Part shown: piece after piece, positions 1 through 9,288 of the stretch
Layout: every line of letters begins with the position of its first letter
Numbering within the stretch: the stretch's first letter is position 1
Assembly: GCF_000293885.2 (NCBI RefSeq)
Contig: NZ_CP010945.1
Span: 310,001 to 374,000, forward strand
Reading direction: 5' to 3'
DNA from: Pseudomonas fluorescens NCIMB 11764
GTDB taxonomy: Bacteria; Pseudomonadota; Gammaproteobacteria; Pseudomonadales; Pseudomonadaceae
Length of the DNA stretch: 64,000 nucleotides
Program-made: the position numbers and the translations under genes
Notes under the pieces: generated by a model
The model's input: only the letters and a program-made list of their open reading frames with translations
Databases searched by the model: none
What the model was told of the DNA's origin: nothing

Positions 1-337
1 GATCGAGGTCAGCGTCAAACTCGGCGCCCTGGCCAGCGGCCGTGCCGAGAAGGACGAACTGAAGTCCTTGAAGGCGTATGCACAGGCCATTGGCCTGGCA
101 TTTCAAGTGCAGGACGACATTCTTGACGTCGAAAGTGACACCGAGACCCTTGGCAAACGCCAGGGCGCCGACATCGCTCGCGACAAGCCGACCTACCCGG
201 CCCTGCTCGGCCTCGATGCGGCCAAGGCCTACGCCCTGGAACTGCGCGACCAGGCCCTGCACGCGCTGCGACCGTTTGACGCGGCCGCCGAGCCGTTGCG
301 CGACCTGGCCCGTTATATCGTCGACCGCCGCAGCTGA
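1..337 (+). CDS. ispA: Farnesyl diphosphate synthase, 3' end only
   Basis: This is the C-terminal 111 residues of a geranyl/farnesyl diphosphate synthase; the reading frame is open from base 2 and the start lies outside the window. The stretch FQVQDDILDVESD (around 104-145) contains the second aspartate-rich DDxxD motif that binds the Mg-diphosphate of the allylic substrate in trans-prenyl synthases. The enzyme condenses IPP with DMAPP and GPP in the cytoplasm. The gene ends 91 bases before dxs on the same strand, so two steps of isoprenoid supply lie together, as in other pseudomonads. Confidence 0.95.
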   Translation, partial: IEVSVKLGALASGRAEKDELKSLKAYAQAIGLAFQVQDDILDVESDTETLGKRQGADIARDKPTYPALLGLDAAKAYALELRDQALHALRPFDAAAEPLRDLARYIVDRRS

Positions 338-428
338 CGGCGTATCCGCCAAAAAAGACCAACGCGTGGGCAGGGGCCGATGCATCAGGTAAACTGCCGC
401 CTCTTCTATACCTATAACGATTCGCCTG

Positions 429-2327
429 ATGCCCACGACGTTTCATGAGATTCCCCGCAAGCGCCCGACCACGCCCCTGCTCGACCGTGCCAACACGCCG
501 GACGGCCTGCGCCGGTTAGGCGAAGCCGAGCTGGAAACCCTGGCCGATGAGTTGCGCCTGGAATTGCTCTACACGGTCGGTCAGACCGGCGGGCATTTCG
601 GTGCAGGCCTGGGCGTCATCGAGCTGACCATCGCGTTGCATTACGTCTTCGACACCCCGGACGACCGGCTGGTGTGGGACGTGGGTCATCAGGCTTATCC
701 GCACAAAATCCTCACCGGCCGTCGCGAGCGCATGGCCACCCTGCGCCAGAAGGACGGCGTTGCAGCCTTCCCGCGTCGTTCCGAGAGCGAGTACGACACC
801 TTTGGCGTCGGCCACTCCAGCACCTCGATCAGCGCAGCGCTGGGCATGGCCATTGCCGCCCGCCTGCAGAACAGTGATCGCAAGGCCATTGCGGTGATCG
901 GCGACGGCGCGTTGACCGCCGGCATGGCGTTCGAAGCGCTGAACCACGCGCCGGAAGTGAACGCCAACATGCTGGTGATCCTCAACGACAACGACATGTC
1001 GATCTCGCGCAACGTCGGTGGCTTGTCGAATTACCTGGCGAAAATCCTTTCCAGCCGCACCTACGCGAGCATGCGCGAAGGCAGCAAAAAAGTCCTGTCG
1101 CGCCTGCCCGGCGCCTGGGAAATCGCCCGCCGCACCGAAGAATACGCCAAAGGCATGCTGGTCCCCGGCACGCTGTTCGAAGAGTTGGGCTGGAACTACA
1201 TCGGCCCGATCGATGGCCATGACCTGCCAACCCTGATCGCCACCCTGCGCAACATGCGCGATCTGAAAGGCCCGCAATTCCTGCACGTCGTCACCAAGAA
1301 AGGCAAAGGCTTCGCCCCGGCGGAAGTCGACCCGATCGGTTACCACGCGATCACCAAGCTCGAACCCGTCGATGCGCCGGCCGCTGCGCCGAAAAAGGCG
1401 GGCGGGCCGAAGTATTCCGGTGTGTTCGGTGAATGGCTGTGCGACATGGCGGCGTCTGATCCACGCCTGGTCGGTATTACACCGGCGATGAAGGAAGGCT
1501 CCGATCTGGTGGCGTTCAGCGAGCGTTTTCCGCTGCGCTATTTCGACGTAGCCATCGCCGAGCAACACGCCGTGACCTTCGCGGCCGGCATGGCCTGCGA
1601 AGGTGCGAAACCGGTGGTGGCGATTTACTCGACCTTCCTGCAACGCGGCTACGATCAACTGATCCACGACGTGGCGGTGCAAAACCTCGACGTGCTGTTC
1701 GCCATCGACCGCGCAGGCCTGGTGGGCGAAGACGGCCCGACGCACGCGGGCAGTTTCGATCTGTCGTTCCTGCGCTGCATCCCCGGCATGCTGGTGATGA
1801 CCCCGAGCGATGAAAACGAACTGCGCAAAATGCTCACCACCGGCCACCTGTACAACGGCCCGGCGGCGGTGCGTTACCCGCGCGGCAACGGCCCGAACGC
1901 AACCATCGAAAAAGACCTGCAACCGATCGAAATCGGCAAAGGCGTGGTTCGCCGCCAGGGCAGCAAAGTTGCCCTGCTGGTGTTTGGCGTACAACTGGCC
2001 GAAGCGCTGAAAGTCGCCGAGACGCTGGATGCCACCGTGGTCGACATGCGTTTCGTCAAACCGCTGGATGAAGCGCTGGTTCGCGAGATTGCCGGCAGCC
2101 ATGAGTTGCTGGTGACCATCGAAGAAAACGCGATCATGGGCGGTGCCGGTGGTGCGGTGAGCGAATTCCTCGCCCGGGAAAACATCCTCAAGTCGATGCT
2201 GCACCTGGGCTTGCCGGACAGCTATGTCGAGCACGCCAAGCCGGCGCAAATGCTGGCCGAGTGCGGGTTGGATGAAGCCGGCATTGAAGCGTCGGTGCGT
2301 GAACGCCTGGAACTGCTGAACATCTGA
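429..2327 (+). CDS. dxs: 1-deoxy-D-xylulose-5-phosphate synthase
   Basis: This 632-residue protein has full family length. DXS condenses pyruvate and glyceraldehyde 3-phosphate with thiamine diphosphate, the first step of the MEP isoprenoid pathway, and its product also feeds thiamine and pyridoxal synthesis. The TPP-binding GDG motif is at residues 158-160 (GDGALTAG), the transketolase-like central domain carries DGPTHAG near residue 435, and a transketolase C-terminal domain follows. The start is ATG 429, giving [13 protein letters not shown], the usual N-terminus in Pseudomonas. It lies downstream of ispA and is followed by a perfect palindromic REPIN that may end the transcript. Confidence 0.98.
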   Translation: MPTTFHEIPRKRPTTPLLDRANTPDGLRRLGEAELETLADELRLELLYTVGQTGGHFGAGLGVIELTIALHYVFDTPDDRLVWDVGHQAYPHKILTGRRERMATLRQKDGVAAFPRRSESEYDTFGVGHSSTSISAALGMAIAARLQNSDRKAIAVIGDGALTAGMAFEALNHAPEVNANMLVILNDNDMSISRNVGGLSNYLAKILSSRTYASMREGSKKVLSRLPGAWEIARRTEEYAKGMLVPGTLFEELGWNYIGPIDGHDLPTLIATLRNMRDLKGPQFLHVVTKKGKGFAPAEVDPIGYHAITKLEPVDAPAAAPKKAGGPKYSGVFGEWLCDMAASDPRLVGITPAMKEGSDLVAFSERFPLRYFDVAIAEQHAVTFAAGMACEGAKPVVAIYSTFLQRGYDQLIHDVAVQNLDVLFAIDRAGLVGEDGPTHAGSFDLSFLRCIPGMLVMTPSDENELRKMLTTGHLYNGPAAVRYPRGNGPNATIEKDLQPIEIGKGVVRRQGSKVALLVFGVQLAEALKVAETLDATVVDMRFVKPLDEALVREIAGSHELLVTIEENAIMGGAGGAVSEFLARENILKSMLHLGLPDSYVEHAKPAQMLAECGLDEAGIEASVRERLELLNI

Positions 2328-2350
2328 CCCGCTGAATAAATGCAATACCC

Positions 2351-2440
2351 TGTGGGAGCGAGCCTGCTCGCGATTGCGGTCTGTCAGTCAATGTAGATGT
2401 TGACTGACAGACCGCAATCGCGAGCAGGCTCGCTCCCACA
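2351..2440. repeat. REPIN, class A, perfect inverted repeat
   Basis: Two REP units of the GTGGGAGCGAGCCTGCTCGC type lie in opposite orientation. The arms at 2351-2391 and 2400-2440 are 41 bases each and are exact reverse complements around an 8-base loop (2392-2399). The element occupies most of the dxs-btuB gap. The transcribed hairpin would be very stable and could protect or end the dxs mRNA, although no U-tract follows. Confidence 0.92.
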
Positions 2441-2497
2441 TTGGTTTTCTGTGCCCTTCAAAACTTGTATTCGCTTTAAAGCGTCAACGGACTGCCC

Positions 2498-4381
2498 ATG
2501 AAACTCTCCCCCCTCGCCCTGACGCTGACGCTTCTACCGTCCGGACACCTGCTGGCCGACACCTTCGAACGCGACCAGGCCCTGAAGCTGCCCGACGTGC
2601 TGATCAGCGCCAACCGCCAGGTCGAAGCCCGCAACGACAGCAGCGCCGCCAACACCGTGTTCACCCGCGAAGACATCGACCGCCTGCAACCGGGCAGCGT
2701 CACCGACTTGCTGCGTAGGGTGCCGGGCGTGCAGGTCGGCCAAACCGGCGGGCGCGGCAGCCTGCCGGGGATTTACATTCGGGGGACAAAGTCGGCGCAG
2801 AGCCTGGTGCTGGTGGACGGTCAACGCATCGGCAACTCGACGTCCGGCGACAGCAACCTGCAACACCTCAACATCGAACAGATCGAGCGCGTGGAAGTGC
2901 TGCGCGGCTCCCGTTCGGTGATTTACGGCAGCGATGCGATTGGCGGGGTCATCCAGATTTTCACCCGCCGTGGCGTAGAACAAGGCCTGCAACCGCGTCT
3001 GCATATGGGTTTTGGCAGCAACCAGACGTGGGAGCGCAGCCTCGGATTATCCGGTGGCAATGAGCAAACCCGCTTCAACCTGGGCGCCAGCCTTGATGAA
3101 ACCGCCGGGATCAATCGCACCCACGAGTCGTACCCGAGCGATGGCGATCACGATGAGTATCGCAACAAGTCGTTGAGCCTGAGCCTGAGTCACGCCCTCA
3201 CCGATGACGTCGAAATCGGCGCCAACCTGCTGGATAACCGTGGCAAAAGCGCATTCGACAATCCGTTCGGCCGCTTTGATACCACCACGTTCAAATCGCT
3301 ACAGCAGCAGCCTTACAACGAATTCACGGTGAGCAGCGTCAGCAGTTACGTCGACGCGCGCATCAACGACCAGTGGAAATCCCGCGTCGAATTCGGCCAC
3401 AGCGAGAATCGCGAGAAGTCCTTCGACAAGCTCAGCGACGAACGCAGCGTGTTCAACACGTATCGCGACTCAGTGAACTGGCAGAACGACCTGACGCTGA
3501 ACGAGCGCAACAGCCTGATCCTCGGCGGCGACTGGTACGAAGACCGCATCAACAGCAGCACCGCATTCGACGAGGACAGCCGCTGGAACCGTGCGGCGTT
3601 TATTCAGCATCGTTATCAGGCGGACAGCTTCTCCACAGAATTGGGCCTGCGTCGGGACCAGAACCAGCAGTTCGGCAGTCAGAACAGCTGGAGCGGCACG
3701 TTCACCTTGCCGCTGAACCCGGACAACGACGTGCTGCTGACCTACAGCGAAGGCTTTCGCGCACCGACGTTCAATGACTTGTATTACCCGGGTTTCAGCA
3801 ATCCGGACCTGAAGCCTGAAACCTCGAAAAGCTATGAGCTGCAATGGCGCAGTCAGCTGACCGATTTCAGCCGCCTCGAAGCCTCGCTGTATCGCACCGA
3901 CCTCAAGGACGCGATCATCTTCGGCAGCAACGACCGCCCGCAGAACGTCGCCTCCGCGCGGATCAACGGGTTTGAAGCGGCGTTGAAGCAGGAGCTGTTC
4001 GGCTGGCAGAGCAATCTTGGCGTGGCGATCATCGACCCGCGGGATCGCGACAGTGGCCACACCCTGGCGCGTCGCGCACGGCGGACGTTGAGCCTGGACC
4101 TGGATCGGCAGTTCGATCGACTGAGCCTCGGCGCCAGTTGGCAAGCGGTGAGCAGCAGTTATGACGATGAGAAAAATCAGCAGCCGTTAGGCGGGTATGC
4201 ACTGCTGGGACTGCGCAGCAGTTGGGCGCTGAATCGTGAGATCAAGCTTGAGCTGAAGGTCGATAACCTGCTGGACAAGGGTTACAGCCGGGCGCTGTAC
4301 AGCCATGACGGCAGCCAGTTTGGCTATCGCGAGGAAGGACGGGCGTGGATGTTTGGGGTGACGTGGACACCGGAGCTCTAA
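2498..4381 (+). CDS. btuB: TonB-dependent vitamin B12 outer-membrane receptor
   Basis: This 627-residue outer-membrane transporter for cobalamin starts at ATG 2498. A signal peptide (MKLSPLALTLTLLPSGHLLA) is followed by a TonB-box-like segment (LPDVLISANR, about residues 29-38), a plug domain and a long beta-barrel that ends near the C-terminus. Plug signatures include RRVPGVQV, IYIRGT and IYGSDAIGGVIQIF, and the C-terminal barrel segment is RAWMFGVTWTPEL. Length and plug sequence fit BtuB better than siderophore receptors. It converges on the btuF-like gene across a REPIN. I could not see a B12-box or riboswitch fold in the 170-base leader, most of which is REPIN. Confidence 0.92.
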   Translation: MKLSPLALTLTLLPSGHLLADTFERDQALKLPDVLISANRQVEARNDSSAANTVFTREDIDRLQPGSVTDLLRRVPGVQVGQTGGRGSLPGIYIRGTKSAQSLVLVDGQRIGNSTSGDSNLQHLNIEQIERVEVLRGSRSVIYGSDAIGGVIQIFTRRGVEQGLQPRLHMGFGSNQTWERSLGLSGGNEQTRFNLGASLDETAGINRTHESYPSDGDHDEYRNKSLSLSLSHALTDDVEIGANLLDNRGKSAFDNPFGRFDTTTFKSLQQQPYNEFTVSSVSSYVDARINDQWKSRVEFGHSENREKSFDKLSDERSVFNTYRDSVNWQNDLTLNERNSLILGGDWYEDRINSSTAFDEDSRWNRAAFIQHRYQADSFSTELGLRRDQNQQFGSQNSWSGTFTLPLNPDNDVLLTYSEGFRAPTFNDLYYPGFSNPDLKPETSKSYELQWRSQLTDFSRLEASLYRTDLKDAIIFGSNDRPQNVASARINGFEAALKQELFGWQSNLGVAIIDPRDRDSGHTLARRARRTLSLDLDRQFDRLSLGASWQAVSSSYDDEKNQQPLGGYALLGLRSSWALNREIKLELKVDNLLDKGYSRALYSHDGSQFGYREEGRAWMFGVTWTPEL

Positions 4382-4397
4382 GAGCAACCCGATCACC

Positions 4398-4530
4398 TGT
4401 GGCGAGGGAGCTTGCTCCCGCTCGACTGCGCAGCAGTCGCAAAACAGGCTGACGCGATCCCACCTGAAGTAACGCACTGACGGATTTGGGGCCGCTTCGC
4501 AGCCCGGCGGGAGCAAGCTCCCTTGCCACA
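4398..4530. repeat. REPIN, class B
   Basis: Two inverted REP units of the GTGGCGAGGGAGCTTGCTCC type (left unit from 4398, right unit ending at 4530) enclose a short spacer with their own GCGCAGCAGTCG / CGCTTCGCAGC arms. It fills the convergent btuB-btuF gap and probably serves as the shared transcript end. Confidence 0.9.
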
Positions 4531-4532
4531 GG

Positions 4533-5333
4533 TCAGCGGTCCGGCGCGATGATGTGGCAAAGCTTCGCAGTCGCTTCGATCATCTGCCCACTCGGCCGTT
4601 CCAGGCCCTTGTCCAGCACCAACCGCAATTGATCCTGCGCCACCGCCGCCACCTGCGGCCAGGCCTTCCACGCCTCCAGCTGCGCCTGATCGCTGGCCAG
4701 GATCACCTCGGGATTACGCTGCAACACCGCCTCCACACTGACCTGCGGCGCGGGCAATGTCAGGTCGGCAAACACATTGCGCGCACCGCACACTTCCAGC
4801 GCATCACTGATGATCTGCCCGCCGCCGACGGTGTACAGCGGACGATCCCAGACCTGATAAAACACTCGTAACGGTTCGTCCCGTCGATAGCGCTGGCGCA
4901 GTGCATCGAGGCGCTGACGCAGATCGCTGGCCAATGAAACGCCACGCTCGGGACGGCCGAGCTGCAGGGCGATCGCCTCGATTTGCGCGGTCAGTTGTTC
5001 AAGGTTGTGCGGATCGGCGACGTAGGTCGGGATGTTCAAGCGCTTGAGTTGTTCACGCTGGGCCGGGCCGACGCTGCCGGGCCAGAGCAGCAGCAAATCA
5101 GGTTTCAGGCTGAGCAGCCGTTCCATGTCCAATTGGCCGTAGCGGCCAACGGAAGGAAGGTCCTTGAGTTCAGCAGGACGATCGCCGGCATCGAGCACAC
5201 CGACCAGAAGATCGGCTGAACCCAGTTCAACAACGATTTCAGACAGAGACGGCGCGAGACTGACGACGCGTTCGATAGCAGAGGCCATGCCGCTGACGGC
5301 CAGCAGCAGAACCGCCAGCCCGATGCGGCGCAT
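4533..5333 (-). CDS. btuF: Periplasmic cobalamin-binding protein (BtuF-like)
   Basis: This 266-residue class III periplasmic binding protein starts at ATG 5333 with signal peptide [19 protein letters not shown]. The mature part opens with RVVSLAPSLSEIVVELGS, typical of the BtuF/FepB fold, and continues with the PDLLLLWPG strand and a C-terminal lobe. Its role is to receive B12 after BtuB and pass it to a BtuCD-type ABC importer, but no btuCD genes are present in the window. Its start overlaps the stop of the upstream membrane-protein gene by one base (TGATG), so the two are co-transcribed. Substrate is inferred from the fold and the adjacent btuB. Confidence 0.85.
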   Translation of the reverse strand: MRRIGLAVLLLAVSGMASAIERVVSLAPSLSEIVVELGSADLLVGVLDAGDRPAELKDLPSVGRYGQLDMERLLSLKPDLLLLWPGSVGPAQREQLKRLNIPTYVADPHNLEQLTAQIEAIALQLGRPERGVSLASDLRQRLDALRQRYRRDEPLRVFYQVWDRPLYTVGGGQIISDALEVCGARNVFADLTLPAPQVSVEAVLQRNPEVILASDQAQLEAWKAWPQVAAVAQDQLRLVLDKGLERPSGQMIEATAKLCHIIAPDR

Positions 5334-5752
5334 CAGCCGAGTTGACGCGGAATACGGTAGAGATAGAACAGCACCGTTGTCGACAGCGCCAACAGCACCA
5401 ACGGCACCGCTTCGAGCCCGACGAACACCGCCAGAGCGCCAATCCAGGCAGGCAGGCCGGCCGCGAGAAACGCTGAACGGCGCTTAGCGGCGAGGGTAAT
5501 CCAGGCTGCAGGCTCTTCAGGGGTATCGAGGGCTTTCTGGGTGGCGATCAGCGCGTGTTTGTAGCCGCCAAAAAACTTCAGGCTGACAAACATCGACGCC
5601 ACACCGGCGATGAACAACGGCATCGCCAACACTGGCAAAAGCGCCTCGCCCTGGCCGAATACGCCGTTGATCACGAACAGCGGCACCAAGGCCAGCGCCA
5701 GGTATTGCCACCAGCTGACGGCCAGTCGCCGCCGCACCTGACCGCGGGTCAC
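5333..5752 (-). CDS. Small conserved inner-membrane protein, function unknown
   Basis: This 139-residue protein has about four predicted membrane segments: [59 protein letters not shown] and [18 protein letters not shown] recognise no catalytic motif. It starts at GTG 5752 and overlaps the ribA stop by four bases (GTGA), and its own stop overlaps the btuF start by one base. It is therefore translationally coupled between ribA and btuF. The position matches a conserved hypothetical in the same P. aeruginosa neighbourhood. A role in cofactor or vitamin handling is only a guess from context. Confidence 0.85.
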   Translation of the reverse strand: MTRGQVRRRLAVSWWQYLALALVPLFVINGVFGQGEALLPVLAMPLFIAGVASMFVSLKFFGGYKHALIATQKALDTPEEPAAWITLAAKRRSAFLAAGLPAWIGALAVFVGLEAVPLVLLALSTTVLFYLYRIPRQLG

Positions 5753-6366
5753 GCCCGGTCTACCTCGCCCTGGTGCTCGTTGCCCATCATGTGGTCAAGC
5801 TTGCTGGCCTTGGTGGCCAGGTAGAGTTTGTTGTGCGGATTGTGGCCGGTGTGCAGCGGAACGCGCTCGGCAACCACAATGCCCATGTCGGTCAACGCTT
5901 TGACCTTGCGTGGGTTGTTGGTCATCAGACGCAGGGATTTCACCCCCAGATGCTCGAGCATTGGCAGGCACATGGCGTAGTCGCGCTGGTCCGCGGCGAA
6001 GCCCAGACGCTCGTTGGCTTCAACGGTGTCGGCACCGCCGTCCTGCAATTCATAGGCGCGGATCTTGTTCAGCAGGCCAATGCCACGGCCTTCCTGACGC
6101 AAGTACAGCAACACGCCACGGCCTTCCCGGGCGATGGCCTGCAACGCGGCCTCGAGTTGCGAGCCGCAGTCACAGCGCTGGCTGAACAAGGCATCGCCCG
6201 TCAGACATTCGGAGTGCAAGCGGCCGAGTACCGGGGCACCGTCGTCGAACTCACCGAGGCTCAGCACGACGTGCTCACGCCCGTTCTCTTCATCGAGAAA
6301 GCCGTGCATGGTGAATTGCGCAAAAGGCGTTGGCAGCTTGGAAGCGGCGACAAAAACGACAGGCAC
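5749..6366 (-). CDS. ribA: GTP cyclohydrolase II
   Basis: This 205-residue enzyme opens the imidazole ring of GTP, the first step of riboflavin synthesis. The three zinc ligands are visible as C54, C65 and C67 in [20 protein letters not shown], and the RQEGRGIGL substrate/catalytic loop lies near residue 96. I chose GTG 6366 as the start: it gives the family N-terminus [15 protein letters not shown] and has AGGAG seven bases upstream. An in-frame TTG at 6384 overlaps that ribosome site and is rejected. This is the only intact GTP cyclohydrolase II in the window, because the RibBA protein lacks these cysteines. Confidence 0.96.
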   Translation of the reverse strand: MPVVFVAASKLPTPFAQFTMHGFLDEENGREHVVLSLGEFDDGAPVLGRLHSECLTGDALFSQRCDCGSQLEAALQAIAREGRGVLLYLRQEGRGIGLLNKIRAYELQDGGADTVEANERLGFAADQRDYAMCLPMLEHLGVKSLRLMTNNPRKVKALTDMGIVVAERVPLHTGHNPHNKLYLATKASKLDHMMGNEHQGEVDRA

Positions 6367-6541
6367 CGGTGTGCTCCTGATCAATAGGTACTGGAGATTC
6401 GCAGACGCGGCATTGTAACAGCACGTTCCTACAGACGCTTAGGCTGAATTATGGAGCATAACGATCTAAAAGTTTGATCCCCGCCCTGTTCTAGCCCTGT
6501 GGGAGCGAACACAGGAATCATCACCTGCGCAGGATCTTTGT

Positions 6542-7279
6542 TCAGTTCGAATCGAAGGGATAGGGTTGTTTCCAGCGTTCGAAGATCGGTTTCAGCCGGC
6601 CGTTTTTGACCAGCACCTCCATTCGCCGGTCGAACAGAGCCATCAACTCCCGCGCCTTGGGCGTATCGGCAAAACACAGGTACAGCGGCAATTCCGCGAT
6701 GTGCGTGCGTCGGAACTGGGACGGATCCTTGGCCTGGCGGACGATGTAATCCACCTCGGTCAGCGCGTCGATGTAGAAATCGGCGCGGTCGTGGGTCAGC
6801 ATCGACAGAATGCCAGTGCGCCGAACGACTTCGTTATAGCGGTTTATGTTGGGCAGGTAATTCTGGAAATCATAGCCGCGAACCCAGGCCAGTCGATAGT
6901 TGCCCAGGGTCTCCGGGGTCGGCGCCGGGTTACTGGCCAGCCCCAGGGCGTAGATGTGATCGGTGTCGTAATTCCAACGCGGATACAGCAGGTCGCTGAC
7001 TTCTTCGCGATAGCCGCCGACACAGGCGTCCACTTCACCCCGCTGGGCCAGGCCGATGGCGCGAATGTAAGGTTCGGTGCGGATGTCCAGCTTGACCCCG
7101 GCCGGCTCGAAGACTTCACGCAGCACGTCCCAACCCAGACCATGGCCATCGGCGGCGGTGTAGTCTTCCCAGTCTTCGCTGGCCAGATGAATCACCGCTG
7201 GCGTCGTCACTGCCTCCCCCGCCAGGGCGAGGGAAGCAAACAGGGCGAAACCCGTCAGAGCCAACCAGCGTCGAGCCAT
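6542..7279 (-). CDS. Solitary periplasmic solute-binding protein (SBP_bac_3 type)
   Basis: This 245-residue protein starts at ATG 7279, preceded by AGGAG at good spacing. Residues 1-20 (MARRWLALTGFALFASLALA) are a signal peptide. The mature protein resembles the extracellular solute-binding family 3: LASEDWEDYTAADGHGLGWD opens lobe 1 and an EVDACVGGYREE segment follows. It begins 24 bases after pgpA, so it is probably the distal part of that operon. No permease or ATPase gene is adjacent. It could feed a distant amino-acid ABC importer or act as a sensor; the ligand is not predictable from sequence. Confidence 0.85.
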   Translation of the reverse strand: MARRWLALTGFALFASLALAGEAVTTPAVIHLASEDWEDYTAADGHGLGWDVLREVFEPAGVKLDIRTEPYIRAIGLAQRGEVDACVGGYREEVSDLLYPRWNYDTDHIYALGLASNPAPTPETLGNYRLAWVRGYDFQNYLPNINRYNEVVRRTGILSMLTHDRADFYIDALTEVDYIVRQAKDPSQFRRTHIAELPLYLCFADTPKARELMALFDRRMEVLVKNGRLKPIFERWKQPYPFDSN

Positions 7280-7303
7280 CCTAGTCTCCTGCTTCGCCAC
7301 TCA

Positions 7304-7807
7304 TCAGGCGAAAATCCATACCAGCCCCTGCATCGCCAACCACGCGAACACCCCGGCCAATACGTCGTCGAGCATGATCCCGACGCCGCCGTGCACGTGC
7401 CGGTCGATCCAGTGAATCGGCCACGGCTTGAGAATGTCGAAGAAGCGGAACACCAGAAAACCCGCGAGCAACCAGTACCAGCCTTCCGGCACCAGCCAGA
7501 GAGTGATCCACATCCCGACCATTTCGTCCCAGACGATGCCTTCGTGGTCGTGCACCCGCAAATCGTCGGCCACTTTGCCGCACAGCCAGAAGCCGAACAG
7601 CATGGTGATGCCCAGCATCAGCCAGTAACCCCAGTCGGGCAGCATCTGCCACAACGGAATAAAGGGTAGCGCAACCAAGGAACCCCAGGTGCCCGGTGCC
7701 TTTGGCAAGGTGCCCGAACCGAAGCCGAACGCCAGGAAATGCCATGGATTGCGCCAGACCGACGGCGGTACGAACTCCGCCGGAACCTGTTTGGGATGAT
7801 CTGTCAC
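7304..7807 (-). CDS. pgpA: Phosphatidylglycerophosphatase A
   Basis: This 167-residue inner-membrane enzyme dephosphorylates phosphatidylglycerol phosphate to phosphatidylglycerol. Family motifs are GSGTLPKAPGTWGSL near residue 33 and the acidic HDHEGIVWDEMVGMW segment near residue 83, within several hydrophobic spans. The start is GTG 7807, which overlaps the thiL stop by four bases (GTGA). The nusB-thiL-pgpA order is conserved in gammaproteobacteria. Confidence 0.95.
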   Translation of the reverse strand: MTDHPKQVPAEFVPPSVWRNPWHFLAFGFGSGTLPKAPGTWGSLVALPFIPLWQMLPDWGYWLMLGITMLFGFWLCGKVADDLRVHDHEGIVWDEMVGMWITLWLVPEGWYWLLAGFLVFRFFDILKPWPIHWIDRHVHGGVGIMLDDVLAGVFAWLAMQGLVWIFA

Positions 7808-8769
7808 GGTGTCTCCCGAAAATGTTGATAGCCCCGGGTTTGCGGGGTGATGTCTTGTCCGGCAGCATCCAGCAGCACGACACCCTGCCCCGTCACCACA
7901 CGCCCGACCACATGAATTGGCCAGCCATCTGCCACCATCCGCGACAACTCGACGGACGGTAAGGTGAAGGCCAGCACGTAATCGTCTCCGCCGCTCAGGG
8001 CAGCGTGTTCGGCACCCGGTTGACCGAGGAAGGCCACTAAAGCCTTCGACAGCGGCAATCGGTCCCGTTCAACCTGAATGCCGACCTTCGACGCGAGCGC
8101 AATGTGCCCGCAATCGGCGAGCAGGCCGTCGGAGATGTCCAGCGCCGACGTCGCCTTGCCGCGCAATGCCTGACCCAACGCGAGTTGCGGTTGCGGCGAC
8201 CAGTAATGCGCCAGCAACGGATCGGCGATGGCGGCTTCGGCAGTTCGCTGACCGAGCACCAGGGGCAAGGCCCCGGCGGCGTTGCCCAGCTCACCGCCGA
8301 CACACAGCAAATCGCCGACCTGAGCGCCGCTGCGGGTCAGCGCCTTGCCTGCCGGCACACGTCCGAACACTGTCATGGTCAGGCTCAACGGCCCGCGGGT
8401 GGTATCACCGCCCACCAGCGCCACACCACAGCTCTGGGCCATGAGGCTCAAACCACGGGCATACGCTTGCAGCCAATCGGCGGTCGCCGAAGGCAAGGTC
8501 AGGGCAAGGGTAAAGGCGATGGGCGTGGCGCCCATGGCAGCCAGATCACTGACGGCTACGGCCAGCGAGCGCTGACCGAGCAGAAACGGGTCGCAAGGGT
8601 CTGCGAAATGCACACCGGCCACGAGCGTGTCGGTGGAAACAGCCAACTGCTCCCCGGCGGGAACAGCCAGCAAGGCGCAGTCATCGCCGATCCCGAGGGC
8701 AACGCCCTCACCGCCCTGCGCACAAGGCGCGGCGGCGAAGAAATTGCGGATCAGCTCAAACTCACCCAT
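7804..8769 (-). CDS. thiL: Thiamine-monophosphate kinase
   Basis: This 321-residue PurM-like ATPase phosphorylates thiamine monophosphate to the active cofactor thiamine diphosphate, which Dxs in this window uses. Visible motifs are the N-terminal GIGDDCALL metal/nucleotide segment near residue 26, STDTLVAGVHF near 46, GGDTTRG near 120, and DISDGLLADCGHI near 205. The start is ATG 8769. It follows nusB by 18 bases and overlaps pgpA. Confidence 0.96.
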   Translation of the reverse strand: MGEFELIRNFFAAAPCAQGGEGVALGIGDDCALLAVPAGEQLAVSTDTLVAGVHFADPCDPFLLGQRSLAVAVSDLAAMGATPIAFTLALTLPSATADWLQAYARGLSLMAQSCGVALVGGDTTRGPLSLTMTVFGRVPAGKALTRSGAQVGDLLCVGGELGNAAGALPLVLGQRTAEAAIADPLLAHYWSPQPQLALGQALRGKATSALDISDGLLADCGHIALASKVGIQVERDRLPLSKALVAFLGQPGAEHAALSGGDDYVLAFTLPSVELSRMVADGWPIHVVGRVVTGQGVVLLDAAGQDITPQTRGYQHFRETP

Positions 8770-8787
8770 TGCGATTTCAAGCGCCGA

Positions 8788-9288
8788 TCAGCGCTTGAAC
8801 GCCTTCACTTCAGCTTCACGCAGACGCGGGGCCAGCTTGTCGAGTACACCGTTGACGAATTTGTGGCCGTCGGTGGAACCGAAGACTTTCGCCAGCTCGA
8901 TACCTTCGTTGATCACAACGCGGTACGGCACATCAACGCGCTCGAGCAGTTCCCAGGTGGACAGGCGCAATACCGCCAGTTCAACCGGGTCGAGCTCTTC
9001 GATGGTCAGGTCGAGGCAAGGCTTGAGCGCGGCGTCGATTTTGTCCTTCTGCGCAGGAACCCCGTGGAGGATTTCACGGAAGTAGGCGCCGTCGACATCG
9101 CTGAAATCGTTATCGACCCGGAACTGCGCTTCGATCTCGTTCAGCGACTGCTTGGCCATGTGCCACTGGTACAGCGCCTGAGTCGCGAGCTGACGGGCTT
9201 CGCGACGCTTGACGCTTTTCGATGGCTTGCCGGCGTCCGCAGGCTTTGGATCGCGCGGGTTGAAACGATCGCTTTCGTCGCTAATCAC
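8788..9288 (-). CDS. nusB: Transcription antitermination factor NusB
   Basis: This 166-residue RNA-binding protein pairs with NusE (ribosomal protein S10, encoded at 61492-61803) in rRNA antitermination complexes. The N-terminal 25 residues are a charged extension ([20 protein letters not shown]), and the core starts at [19 protein letters not shown], the arginine-rich helix typical of NusB. The conserved C-terminal segment [20 protein letters not shown] is present. ATG 9288 overlaps the ribH stop by four bases. Confidence 0.96.
   Translation of the reverse strand: MISDESDRFNPRDPKPADAGKPSKSVKRREARQLATQALYQWHMAKQSLNEIEAQFRVDNDFSDVDGAYFREILHGVPAQKDKIDAALKPCLDLTIEELDPVELAVLRLSTWELLERVDVPYRVVINEGIELAKVFGSTDGHKFVNGVLDKLAPRLREAEVKAFKR

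Noticed and set aside
516..2345. Long open frame on the minus strand opposite dxs (over 600 codons).
   Set aside because: It is an antisense shadow of a GC-rich gene, with low-complexity Arg/Ala/Gln/His composition and no family motif. The same applies to long antisense frames at 23515-25080, 25207-26469, 32122-33504, 43414-44991 and 51792-53276.
2351..2440. Repeated palindromes considered as a CRISPR array.
   Set aside because: Units are single inverted pairs scattered between genes, not direct repeats with regular unique spacers, and there are no cas genes.
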